Of a DNA stretch of 64,000 nt, positions 33,864-41,900 are shown in pieces. The notes below the pieces were generated by a model. That model searched no databases, was not told the DNA's origin, and worked only from the letters and a program-made list of their open reading frames with translations. This DNA is from JBFWUW01 sp050247075 (GTDB taxonomy: Bacteria; Planctomycetota; Planctomycetia; Pirellulales; JBFWUW01): the NCBI GenBank assembly GCA_050247075.1, contig JBFWUW010000008.1:1-64000 (forward strand), written 5' to 3'. Position 1 is the stretch's first letter. The number at the start of each line of letters is the position of its first letter. The translations under genes and the position numbers were made by a program.

Positions 33864-34025
33864 ATGGCGATAGCATTGCTAGCATATATTGATCCCGGTT
33901 CGGGCACGTTGCTGTTGCAAGCAGCGGTGGCCGCCATCTTGTCGGGGGCGATTTCGTTTCGGCGGCAGTTGTGGAACCTGGGTACCTGGCCGTGGCGTCG
34001 TTGGCGATCCGCCCCGCGCGATTGA
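33864..34025 (+). CDS. YIDPGSG-motif single-pass membrane micro-protein (53 aa)
   Basis: This short frame begins MAIALLAYIDPGSGTLLLQA and continues with a hydrophobic helix (AAVAAILSGAISF), then a basic, Trp-rich tail (FRRQLWNLGTWPWRRWR). The start has a near-perfect ribosome binding site 8-16 bases upstream. The YIDPGSG-plus-membrane-helix pattern occurs in small bacterial proteins usually encoded next to methyltransferases or membrane sulfatase-like proteins of envelope gene sets, exactly the genes that follow here (11 bases to the methyltransferase, then a sulfatase-like protein). The function is unknown; a membrane partner or tether for the next protein is a reasonable guess. Confidence 0.75.
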   Translation: MAIALLAYIDPGSGTLLLQAAVAAILSGAISFRRQLWNLGTWPWRRWRSAPRD

Positions 34026-34036
34026 GCGAGCGCCGC

Positions 34037-35479
34037 ATGGCCGTCGTCACCCCATCCCATAGCCAGCGCGATCCGGCGTCTTTTCGCGATCCAGCGGGAT
34101 TCGTCTTCCGCCGGCAGGGAAGGGTGTTTCGCGCGATCGACGCCGAATGCCGGCAAACGTTGGGCGATCTTTTCGATCGCGGGCTGGCTGCGCGGTTGAT
34201 CGAACGGCGCTGGCTGGTTCGCACCGACATCGTGAGCGAGCCGGCATTGTTGGCGGAACTGCGCGGCGAACACCCCAGGCACCGCGACTTTCTCGAACAC
34301 GCGGCCATCGAGCCAATCTCCTACCCTTACGAGTGGTCGTCCACCATGCTGGCCGATGCGGCCCTGCTGACTCTCGACCTGCAAACAGAACTGCTGGCCG
34401 ACGGCTTTTGCCTGAAGGATGCCTCGGCCTACAACGTGCAATTCATGCATGGCCGGCCGGCCTTCATCGACTGGCCAAGCATCGTCCGCGACCAGCGACA
34501 GTCTGTTTGGCCGGCGCTGGGGCAGTTCCTGCCGATGTTCCTCTACCCCCTGCTGATGCACCACATGCGTGGCTGGGATTTGCGTTCGTGCTTTTTGGGT
34601 GCGCCAGCCGGCCGCTCGTTGGAACAAGTCGCCGCGGCGCTGAGCTGGGCCGCCCTCTGCCGGCCAAGCCTGTGGCTGGATGTCACGCTGCCGCTGCTGT
34701 TGGGCCATTGGGCCGAAAGCCGGCCCAATGCTTCGTTTGCCCAAACACCGCAAGCAAAGCAGGAGAACACCAACGATAGTTCCGCGGGCCAGCGCCTGCT
34801 GCTGGGCCGCTTGAGGCGCAAGATCGAGCGGTTGGCCGCTAAGGCCAAGCCGCGCGGTGCATGGCACCGCTATGGCGACAGCAACGGCTACGCCGAAACG
34901 GCCGATAAGGCCAAGCAACATTTTGTGGCCGAGGCACTGACGAAACTCTCCCCCCGTCGCGTCCTCGACTTGGGTTGCAACACCGGCGAGTTCAGCTATC
35001 TGGCGGCGGGCTGCGGTGCCGAGGTCATCGCGGCCGACGCAGACCACGACTCGGTCGATGCCCTCTACCGTAGGCTGCGGCAAACGCCGGCCGACATCAC
35101 GCCGCTAGTCGTTGATCTCACCAACCCCAGCCCCGGCATGGGCTACCGAAATTGTGAAAGGCCCCCCTTCGCCTCCCGCGGACAGGCCGACTGCGTCCTG
35201 GCCCTGGCCCTGGTGCATCATCTGCATGTCCGCGGCAATCTAAGCTGGCAAGCCATTCGCGACCAATTGGCCGAACTGACCACGGACGTGCTGATCGTGG
35301 AACACATTCCGCCCGACGACCCCATGTTCCGCCGGCTGATCCGCTTCCGCGATCCGCCGCGCGAAGAGGGATCGCTCGCGCATTTCCGCGCGGTATTTCG
35401 CCAGAGGTTGCGATTTATTCGCGAGCAGCGACTGCCGGATTCGTTGCGGACGATGTTGTTGTTTAGGCGGGAGGAGTAG
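34037..35479 (+). CDS. Two-domain methyltransferase (kinase-fold-like N-terminus)
   Basis: The protein has 480 residues from the ATG at 34037 (MAVVTPSHSQRDPASF), 11 bases after the micro-protein stop. The N-terminal half holds GFCLKDASAYNVQFMHGR followed by PAFIDWPSI, which resembles the catalytic and metal-binding loops (D-x4-N, then ID) of aminoglycoside-phosphotransferase-like folds. The C-terminal half is a class I SAM methyltransferase with VLDLGCNTGEFSYLAA and AADADHDSV. NoeA-type nodulation methyltransferases share this layout as far as I recall. A Pro/Gln-rich linker joins the halves. It probably modifies a glycan or envelope component; the substrate is unknown. Confidence 0.72.
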   Translation: MAVVTPSHSQRDPASFRDPAGFVFRRQGRVFRAIDAECRQTLGDLFDRGLAARLIERRWLVRTDIVSEPALLAELRGEHPRHRDFLEHAAIEPISYPYEWSSTMLADAALLTLDLQTELLADGFCLKDASAYNVQFMHGRPAFIDWPSIVRDQRQSVWPALGQFLPMFLYPLLMHHMRGWDLRSCFLGAPAGRSLEQVAAALSWAALCRPSLWLDVTLPLLLGHWAESRPNASFAQTPQAKQENTNDSSAGQRLLLGRLRRKIERLAAKAKPRGAWHRYGDSNGYAETADKAKQHFVAEALTKLSPRRVLDLGCNTGEFSYLAAGCGAEVIAADADHDSVDALYRRLRQTPADITPLVVDLTNPSPGMGYRNCERPPFASRGQADCVLALALVHHLHVRGNLSWQAIRDQLAELTTDVLIVEHIPPDDPMFRRLIRFRDPPREEGSLAHFRAVFRQRLRFIREQRLPDSLRTMLLFRREE

Positions 35480-35487
35480 GAGTAGGA

Positions 35488-35536
35488 AGTTTTCAGTTTT
35501 CAGTTTTCAGTTTTCGGTGTTCGGTGTTCGGTGTTT
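35488..35536. repeat. Heptanucleotide tandem repeat
   Basis: Four copies of AGTTTTC (35488-35515) are followed by GGTGTTC, GGTGTTC and GGTGTTT (35516-35536), seven 7-mers in register in the short gap before the sulfatase-like gene. A related run (AGTGTTC, GGTGTTC, GGTCTTC) is at 39953-39973. Confidence 0.85.
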
Positions 35537-35554
35537 GGCTTTTGGTAGTGCGAC

Positions 35555-37147
35555 ATGAGTGAACAGGTCCGGTTGCCCGTCGCGAATTTGCCTTGTGAAA
35601 GTGCGCCGGATTCACCGACCAAGCATGGTGCGAGCACGGTGCGGGCGACGATTCTTTATGATGCTGCCTCGGTTGGCTGGCTGGCCCGATGTTGGCGGGG
35701 GAGCGGGCCGTATTGGTTGGCGCTGGCGTTTCCCTGGTCGATGTGGCTGGCCAATTGGACGGAAGAGCCGGGCCTGGCCGATGTCGCGGTAACGATTGGC
35801 GGAAGTTTGTTGTGGGCCTGCCTGGTTAGTTTGCTGGCGCGATTGGTGGTGCAAGATCCCGTCCGCCGTCCGGTTATGGCGTCGCTGTTGGTCTTGGCCT
35901 GTTTAGGCTATGGACACATCTATGCGCTCCTGAATCCCCACGGGGTCTGGCATCGGTATTTGCTTCCATGCTGGTTGGCGGCGACCCTGTTCTCCGTGGC
36001 CGCCATCGGCAAGTTAAGGCCCAACCGGGCGGAATGGCTGTCTCGTTGGCTGCGAAACGCCGCCCTGCTGGCGATGTTGCTGCCGTTGTGGCACGTTGCG
36101 CCGTTATGGTGGAACGGCACCACCGGGGCCACACGCAACACCTTGCCGCTGGCCGCCGGTGCTGAACAGCCCGCCAATCAGCCCGACGTCTATTACTTGA
36201 TTCTGGACGGCTACGCCCGCGGCGATGTGCTGCAACAAATGCACGGATTCAACAACGGCACGTTTTTGACGGCGCTGCGCGAGCGAGGCTTCTTCGTGGC
36301 CGACCAGGCCCAGGCCAACTATGCGCAGACGCGGCTTTCATTGCCGGCCTCGTTGGATATGGACTACTTGCCCAACTTGCCGGCCGACGACGCTTACGAG
36401 CCGCATCACACGCGCCTGCGAGCCATGCGAAAACAGGGCCAGGTGCTGGCGCGGTTTCGTCAGGCCGGTTATCGCTATCGGCATGTCGGCTCGGCCCATT
36501 ACCGCCGATCACCCGACGCCGACGAGGAATTCTATCTGGGACGCGGCGACGGCAGCTACCGGGCCGCGTTTCTGGCGACGACGCTGTGGGGACCGATCTT
36601 GGACAAGCTGGGGACCGCAGCCCTGCACAATCCGGCCGACGTGCATGACTACCAGTTGGCGGCCATCGCCAGCCCCAAGTCGGCCGCTGCCCCCCTGTTT
36701 ACGTTCGCCCACATTTGCTGCCCACATCCGCCTTACGTGTACGGGCTAAACGGACGGCTGCCGCAGCCGATTGCCAACGACGACGCCAATAGCCGGCTGT
36801 ATGTGGAGCAGATCGGCTATCTGAACCAGCAAGTGCTGGAATTGATCGACGCCATCGACCGCACCAGCGGCGGCAGCTCAGTCATCGTGCTGCAAGCCGA
36901 CCACGGCAGCGCCATGTTGGGGATGGCCCGGCAACCATCGGCCGAGCAACTGACGGAAAGGATGTCGATCTTCAGCGCCTACCGTCTGCCGGCATCGGCA
37001 AGCGCACGGCCTTATCCCAGCATCACGCCAGTGAACAGTTTTCGCGTGATCTTTAATGGACTGTTCCACGACAATTGGCCGCTGCTTCCCGACAAATCGT
37101 TCTACTCCACCTACGATCGGCCTTTTGACTTTACCCGCGTGCCTTGA
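35555..37147 (+). CDS. Membrane-bound sulfatase-like hydrolase/transferase
   Basis: The 530-residue protein has about four to five hydrophobic segments in residues 35-190, then an extracytoplasmic alkaline-phosphatase-fold domain. Metal-site-like motifs are YYLILDGYARGD (first Asp, about 209-220), a histidine in FAHICCPHPPY, and VLQADHGSAML with the DHG pair. The usual Cys/Ser of true sulfatases is not evident after the first Asp, so it may be a phosphotransferase in the style of lipoteichoic-acid or phosphoethanolamine transferases. It is the third gene of a likely operon with the YIDPGSG micro-protein and methyltransferase, although the repeat tract separates it. Confidence 0.7.
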   Translation: MSEQVRLPVANLPCESAPDSPTKHGASTVRATILYDAASVGWLARCWRGSGPYWLALAFPWSMWLANWTEEPGLADVAVTIGGSLLWACLVSLLARLVVQDPVRRPVMASLLVLACLGYGHIYALLNPHGVWHRYLLPCWLAATLFSVAAIGKLRPNRAEWLSRWLRNAALLAMLLPLWHVAPLWWNGTTGATRNTLPLAAGAEQPANQPDVYYLILDGYARGDVLQQMHGFNNGTFLTALRERGFFVADQAQANYAQTRLSLPASLDMDYLPNLPADDAYEPHHTRLRAMRKQGQVLARFRQAGYRYRHVGSAHYRRSPDADEEFYLGRGDGSYRAAFLATTLWGPILDKLGTAALHNPADVHDYQLAAIASPKSAAAPLFTFAHICCPHPPYVYGLNGRLPQPIANDDANSRLYVEQIGYLNQQVLELIDAIDRTSGGSSVIVLQADHGSAMLGMARQPSAEQLTERMSIFSAYRLPASASARPYPSITPVNSFRVIFNGLFHDNWPLLPDKSFYSTYDRPFDFTRVP

Positions 37148-37201
37148 TTGCCGTACCATAAGGAACGGTCAATTCCACAAGCACGGCGCGATGGGGTATC
37201 G

Positions 37202-37654
37202 ATGAACGAAAACCCGTACCAATCTCCTCAGTCTTCGGATGCCAATCCGTTGCCGCGGGCGAAGCCCAACGAAGCCAGCGTCCTCTTGGAAATGGCCCGT
37301 GCGCAGCGCGGCTTAATGTGGACGGCGCTGGCAGTCATGGGGTCGAATTTCTTAACCAACATAGGCCCATTGGATCTGTCACAATCCGTCTTCCTGGCCG
37401 TTGCCGGTGCCTGGCTAGCGCTGGTGCTGGTCTTCGGCTACTTTGCTTTTCGACTCGCCAATGCCAGCTACGGAATATTGCCCGGTATTGTTTTTGCCCT
37501 AATTACCATGGCGCCTTGCGTGGGGCTTTTGGCCGTGCTGATTATCAATGGGCAGACACAAGACCGATTGCGCAAAGCGGGTGTCAAAGTCGGGTTCATG
37601 GGGGCCACTCAATTGCAAATCGATGAACTCGTCGCCGCCGCGGAAGGCTCCTGA
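37202..37654 (+). CDS. Small membrane protein with NPYQSP motif
   Basis: The 150-residue protein begins MNENPYQSPQSSDANPLPRA; an NPYQSP-type N-terminus is common in planctomycete membrane proteins of unknown role. Three hydrophobic segments follow (about 40-62, 68-92 and 98-120), then a soluble tail (TQDRLRKAGVKVGFMGATQL) rich in charged residues. The ATG at 37202 is preferred over an upstream in-frame ATG at 37148 because the motif sits at the N-terminus in homologous proteins. It is isolated between the sulfatase-like gene and a proline-rich protein. No function can be given. Confidence 0.7.
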   Translation: MNENPYQSPQSSDANPLPRAKPNEASVLLEMARAQRGLMWTALAVMGSNFLTNIGPLDLSQSVFLAVAGAWLALVLVFGYFAFRLANASYGILPGIVFALITMAPCVGLLAVLIINGQTQDRLRKAGVKVGFMGATQLQIDELVAAAEGS

Positions 37655-37779
37655 AGAATTGCCTTTGCCATGCGTGCCAGCTTCGACAGCACGGCCTTCA
37701 AGATCGGCGGATATTGCCGGTTATGCTGATTTTACCGGCTGCCAATGGTCGATGATGTTGGGCGTGTCTCTCTGTCCGT

Positions 37780-38631
37780 ATGGGGAAGGAGCCCGTCTCC
37801 GTGGAGTTGTCGGTTCTGACAATTCGATTCGCCCTGTGCCGCTGGTGCCTGGCCGCGATCTTGGGCGGCCTGCTGGGACCGCAAATCGGTTGCTCCATCC
37901 ACCATTCCGGAAACACGACGGTGCTGGACTTAGGCTGCCAGCATCGTGGCTGCCAGGAAACGGGTTGCTTAACTTGCGCGGGCCGCTGCCACGTCCAAGA
38001 GGGCTACACGGAAGTTGATGCACGCCAATCCGATGGTCAGCCATCATGGGCATTTGAGCACGAAAACGCTTGCGAAGGCGAAAGCGAATATGAAGTTGGC
38101 TACCATGCCAACGATGAACGATTCGTGGCCCAGGGGCCGATTGCCCGCGCGCTAGCAACGCCAACGATCGGGCCGGCGGTGCAGGCCGCCCTGTTCGAAG
38201 ATACTCCGGAAGTCGTTCGACCTCCCCTCCCTCAGGTTAAACGCTACGGGCCACGTTTCGTGCCCGTCCCCACATTGCCCGTGTTTGGGCCTGGGACCGA
38301 GCCACCCTCTAACCAATACATGGCACCGCCTCCTGTCGATCCTGGCCCGGAGCCGCTGCAAGAGATGCCCCCTCCGCTGGATCAGATGCCTCCGCCGCGG
38401 CCTTATCCCATGGACGGAAACTCCACCCAGCAACCGCAGCCACGCCAACTGCTGGCCGAACCCGCCCGCCTTGCGGCCCCCGCGGCGACTAGGCCGTGGA
38501 CATTTCAGCCCGGCCGGACTTTGCCCCCGGTACCACCACCGACGGCCCGCCGCATTGTGCCAATCGAGACAGGCCCGCGCGCGGCGGCACCGCGGCAAGC
38601 CATCCCTGACTATGATCGGCTGATCCGCTAG
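37780..38631 (+). CDS. Cys-rich then Pro-rich hypothetical protein
   Basis: The 283-residue protein is of unknown function. A hydrophobic stretch (about 16-36, ending LLGPQIGCS) looks like a signal sequence, and Cys38 could be a lipid-attachment site, although the lipobox is not ideal. A Cys/His-rich segment follows (DLGCQHRGCQETGCLTCAGR), possibly metal binding. The rest is Pro-rich and low complexity (PPPVDPGPEPLQEMPPPLDQ), as in cell-wall-spanning or surface-exposed proteins. It converges with the next gene, with only 16 bases between stops. The start is uncertain: no good ribosome binding site is seen before the ATG at 37780. Confidence 0.55.
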   Translation: MGKEPVSVELSVLTIRFALCRWCLAAILGGLLGPQIGCSIHHSGNTTVLDLGCQHRGCQETGCLTCAGRCHVQEGYTEVDARQSDGQPSWAFEHENACEGESEYEVGYHANDERFVAQGPIARALATPTIGPAVQAALFEDTPEVVRPPLPQVKRYGPRFVPVPTLPVFGPGTEPPSNQYMAPPPVDPGPEPLQEMPPPLDQMPPPRPYPMDGNSTQQPQPRQLLAEPARLAAPAATRPWTFQPGRTLPPVPPPTARRIVPIETGPRAAAPRQAIPDYDRLIR

Positions 38632-38647
38632 CAAGATGCGCCAGGCC

Positions 38648-39937
38648 CTAATGGCCGGGCTGGGGTGCGAATCCAGCGGCGGGTGGGGCTACTGCGGCGG
38701 GCTGCGGTTCGGCAATGCCTGACATCTCGGCGTAAGCCGTGCCCCACAGCACAAGCTGGTACGGCAATAGCGGAATCAGGCCCAGCCCCAGCGTGAGCAT
38801 GCTGAGTTGGCCGAGCATTCCCGAGGCGAGATACAGCAAGAAGACCTTGCCAAGATTGCCCGCGCAGAGTGCCTGCGATATGCCGATGCCGTCGCCCGCC
38901 GTGCCATTCTTGTCAACGATGGCAAACGAGAAAAACGACGACTTCAGTATCAGCAAGAAGGACACTACATACAGCACGCCCGTCAGCGCCAGGCCTCCCA
39001 TCGCCGTATATCTTACGACTTGCAGCCGGATATCCGCATCAGGAATCGTCTTGGCTTCCACGATGATGGCGACAATCGTCAAGATGTACGGCACGAAGGG
39101 AATCAAGCCGAACAACATGCAATAAATCATTCCTCCCCACGTCGACAGCATGTTGCTTCCAGCGCGAAACAAATCGAGGAATTCCATCTCCTTCCCCTTG
39201 ATGCGGCCCAGCACATAGTTCGTCGTGCCGGCCATCATCCAAGCGACGAGCGCTCCAGGGACAAGAAACATCAAGATAAACATCAAGAATGCCACGATGA
39301 TCGCCACCATGAATCGGGGCAGGGCGTCTCCAATCAGGGCCGCCAGTACGCCCACCAGCAATAAGAGCGGCAAGGTCAACAGAACGGCCGGAATGACGGA
39401 GAGAAAAAATCCTGTCCAGGTGACGCCCATCAACCGGCCCCAGTCCTCCTTGAATACGCGCCAACTTCGCGAAAAGGTCTTGCCCAAGTCGAGCGGACGC
39501 GAATCGGCCTTTTTGAGGCCCTTCCGCTGCATCTCGATGGCCTTCAATTTGGGAGCCAGATACGCGGCGCGGGACTTTTCTAGTTCTTGTTCCCGCAGTT
39601 CGTCTTCCTCGGCTTTGATCTGCGCCTTCACTTGCCGGCCAATCTCTTCGTTGATCAAGTCGGCCACGCCACCAAACGCCGCCTGCTGTGGCGGCTGTTG
39701 AAATCCCCCCGGTGCCATGCCTGGCTGGCCCATACCCTGTGCGGGCCGCGCCGGCTGCGGCGGACTCCCTTTTGGCTGGGATGGTTTGCCTTGTGGCGTT
39801 GCCGCCCCTTGTGCCGGCGCACCACCACCCGGCACGGCCAATGGCTGGCCGCAACCGGGGCACTTTACCCGCTTTCCGGCCAAATGGTCGGGGGCGTTGA
39901 TTACCTTGCCGCAGGAGCAAGCGGTACGGATGGGCAT
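38648..39937 (-). CDS. Zinc-ribbon protein with six membrane segments
   Basis: The 429-residue protein starts at 39937 with a zinc ribbon, CSCGKVINAPDHLAGKRVKC plus CGQPL (C-x-C and C-x2-C). This type of N-terminal domain is frequent in planctomycete proteins. A Gly/Pro/Gln-rich linker (40-95) and a charged helix (INEEIGRQVKAQIKAEEDEL) lead into a polytopic domain with about six hydrophobic segments (residues 180-410), akin to DUF4013-like membrane proteins as far as I can judge. The tail is Pro/Ala-rich. It lies downstream of nadC on the same strand, with a 12-bp inverted repeat between them. No function is known. Confidence 0.65.
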   Translation of the reverse strand: MPIRTACSCGKVINAPDHLAGKRVKCPGCGQPLAVPGGGAPAQGAATPQGKPSQPKGSPPQPARPAQGMGQPGMAPGGFQQPPQQAAFGGVADLINEEIGRQVKAQIKAEEDELREQELEKSRAAYLAPKLKAIEMQRKGLKKADSRPLDLGKTFSRSWRVFKEDWGRLMGVTWTGFFLSVIPAVLLTLPLLLLVGVLAALIGDALPRFMVAIIVAFLMFILMFLVPGALVAWMMAGTTNYVLGRIKGKEMEFLDLFRAGSNMLSTWGGMIYCMLFGLIPFVPYILTIVAIIVEAKTIPDADIRLQVVRYTAMGGLALTGVLYVVSFLLILKSSFFSFAIVDKNGTAGDGIGISQALCAGNLGKVFLLYLASGMLGQLSMLTLGLGLIPLLPYQLVLWGTAYAEMSGIAEPQPAAVAPPAAGFAPQPGH

Positions 39938-39980
39938 GGCTGGATTGAGGGAAGTGTTCGGTGTTCGGTCTTCGGAAAGA

Positions 39981-40043
39981 AGCGGAGAAGCTGTCAACGA
40001 TCAGCGGCAATGCAACAAGCTGATGGCTGATAGCTTCTCCGCT
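39981..40043. repeat. 63-base inverted repeat between nadC and the zinc-ribbon gene
   Basis: AGCGGAGAAGCT (39981-39992) and AGCTTCTCCGCT (40032-40043) are perfect 12-bp inverse copies around a 39-base spacer that holds further GATCAGC/GCTGATGG pieces. It could end nadC transcription. The core AGCGGAGAAGC followed by GTCAGC-type words recurs at about 50946-50972, which suggests a dispersed intergenic element. Confidence 0.65.
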
Positions 40044-40053
40044 GATGGCTTGC

Positions 40054-41034
40054 TTATTTTTTCTCCCAATCGGCCCAATCCAGGCCGATGTCGAGCCAGA
40101 TTGCGCCGTGGGTTAGTGCGCCGGTGCTGATCCGTTCCACGCCGGTGCGCGCGATTTCGCCTACGCTGGCCAGGTTGACGCCACCCGACGCTTCCAGCTC
40201 CACGGGGACCGCGAGCGCGTTGCGGCGTTCGACGGCCGTGCGAAGTTGGGCCGGGGACATGTTATCCAGCAGGACAATGTCGGGCTCCGCCGGCAGCACT
40301 TGCTCTAATTGTTCTAGTGTATCGACTTCGATCTCCACGATCATCTCCTTTCGCGGGTCGTTGTCGGGCAAACCAAGCAAAAACTGACGCACCCGCTGCA
40401 CGACTTGTCCGGTCGTGGGGGGCGGTACATCGAGTCCATCCACGCCAACTTGCGATAACAGGGCCAGGTGGTTGTCCTTAATCAGCACCGCATCGTACAA
40501 GCCAAGGCGATGGTTGTGCCCGCCGCCCATGCGGACGGCATATTTCTCCAGCCGCCGCCAGCCGGGGATGGTCTTGCGAGTGTCGTAGATTCTGGCGGTG
40601 GTGCCCGACACGGCATCGACAAACCGCCTCGTCTGCGTGGCAATGCCGCACAGCCGGCCCAAGGCATTCAGAATCAATCGTTCGGCGGTGAGCAAGCTAC
40701 GGGCACTACCGCTGATATGGGCGATAACCTCGCCCGCCAAAACGGCCTGGCCATCTTGCGCAATGGGCGAAAAAGTGGCTGCCTGGTCGATCTCGGCCAG
40801 CGCCTGTTGCGCGGCGGGCAGGCCAGCCACCACGCCCGGCTGCCGTGCCACGACGGCGGCCTTTCCGCGAGCGGCTTCGCTGGCCAGCAACACCGTGGTC
40901 CAATCGTACCCGCGGTCCAAGTCCTCGCGAATGGCCAAGCGGATCAGCTCGCGCCAGTCCTCGGCCAACGGCTCATCCCATTCAATCTGTCGAAAATCCT
41001 TGTTCAAAGCGCTGGCATCCGGAAACGCGGGCAA
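40054..41034 (-). CDS. nadC: Nicotinate-nucleotide pyrophosphorylase (carboxylating)
   Basis: The 326-residue enzyme converts quinolinate and PRPP to nicotinate mononucleotide, CO2 and pyrophosphate in de novo NAD synthesis, in the cytoplasm. Family motifs are clear: AERLILNALGRLCGIAT, IYDTRKTIPGWRRLEKYAV, RMGGGHNHRLGLYDAVLIKD and NH, IEVEVDTLEQ-type wording in IVEIEVDTLEQLEQ, LLDNMSP, and EASGGVNLASVGEIARTG. The length is slightly above average because of a 30-residue N-terminal extension (MPAFPDASALNKDFRQIEWD). The gene stands alone; nadA and nadB are not in the window. Confidence 0.95.
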   Translation of the reverse strand: MPAFPDASALNKDFRQIEWDEPLAEDWRELIRLAIREDLDRGYDWTTVLLASEAARGKAAVVARQPGVVAGLPAAQQALAEIDQAATFSPIAQDGQAVLAGEVIAHISGSARSLLTAERLILNALGRLCGIATQTRRFVDAVSGTTARIYDTRKTIPGWRRLEKYAVRMGGGHNHRLGLYDAVLIKDNHLALLSQVGVDGLDVPPPTTGQVVQRVRQFLLGLPDNDPRKEMIVEIEVDTLEQLEQVLPAEPDIVLLDNMSPAQLRTAVERRNALAVPVELEASGGVNLASVGEIARTGVERISTGALTHGAIWLDIGLDWADWEKK

Positions 41035-41185
41035 TTAGTCGGCGATTAGCAAGGTTGAATGTCGATCGTAGGCAGCGCCGCGGGGCCGGTCAACCCTGGC
41101 TGGCGAACGCCCCACGAGAGGAGTAGAGTAGAGAGATTCGTTTTGAACGACAATCAATTCTTGTGGCACGCTAGGCCCCGCCTGC

Positions 41186-41743
41186 ATGACGAGTACGCCA
41201 GTCAGCTTGTTAGATCGCTTGCGCAAAGGGGTAGACCACGCCGCCTGGTCGCGGTTTGTCGATTTGTATTCGCCGCTGGTATTTGCCTGGGCGCGGCAAA
41301 TGGGGCTGCAACCGGCCGACGCGGCCGATCTCGCGCAAGACGTGTTCACCTTGCTCATTCAAAAGTTGCCGGAGTTCATGTATCAGCAAGGAGGCAGTTT
41401 TCGCGGCTGGCTCAAAACCGTCACGCTCAACAAATGGCGCGAACGCTGCCGCCAGGCCGCCGCGCGGCACGAAAACGGCCAGCCCCCGCCCGACGTCGCG
41501 GACGAAGCATCGGCCGAACTGTGGGAGGCCGAGTTCCGCCAGCAGCTTGCCGGGCGGGCGTTGGCATTGATGCGGCAAGACTTTGCTCCGCAAACCTGGC
41601 AGGCCTGCTGGGCGCTGGCGGTCGAAGGCCGTCCCGCCGCCGAGGTCGCGGCCCAGCTTGGGGTGAGCGTGGGAACCGTCTACGCCGCCAAATGCCGCGT
41701 GCTGGCCCGCCTGCGGCAAGAGTTGGCCGGCATGTGGGATTAA
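41186..41743 (+). CDS. ECF-type RNA polymerase sigma factor
   Basis: The 185-residue sigma factor has two domains: region 2 with FVDLYSPLVFAWARQMGLQ and the DLAQDVFTLLIQKLPEF helix, the WLKTVTLNKWRERCRQ segment, and region 4 with AAEVAAQLGVSVGTVYAAKC and VLARLRQEL as helix-turn-helix. It should redirect RNA polymerase to a small regulon. It sits 157 bases before the giant kinase gene on the same strand. Planctomycetes commonly pair such sigma factors with Ser/Thr kinases, and the kinase here carries an anti-sigma-like N-terminus, so the pair is probably a signalling unit. Confidence 0.88.
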   Translation: MTSTPVSLLDRLRKGVDHAAWSRFVDLYSPLVFAWARQMGLQPADAADLAQDVFTLLIQKLPEFMYQQGGSFRGWLKTVTLNKWRERCRQAAARHENGQPPPDVADEASAELWEAEFRQQLAGRALALMRQDFAPQTWQACWALAVEGRPAAEVAAQLGVSVGTVYAAKCRVLARLRQELAGMWD

Positions 41744-41900
41744 ACGTGGGCCAGACACGACGTGGACCTCAGTCCAAGAAATTCTTAAACTTTCCTGCAA
41801 GGTTTTCGCTTCGGGCGCATATTAAGGGGAGATTACGTCCGTTCTGGCCCGGTTTGTCGGCTCGATCGCGGCCTATTTCGTCCTTCGACAGGCGTTTGCC

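Noticed and set aside
33809..35083. Long minus-strand open frame (about 424 codons) opposite the methyltransferase gene
   Set aside because: It has no family motifs or ribosome binding site and mirrors a well-supported plus-strand gene; long antisense frames are expected at this GC content.
37698..38634. Minus-strand frames opposite the Pro-rich protein
   Set aside because: They are shadows of low-complexity coding sequence with no motifs of their own.
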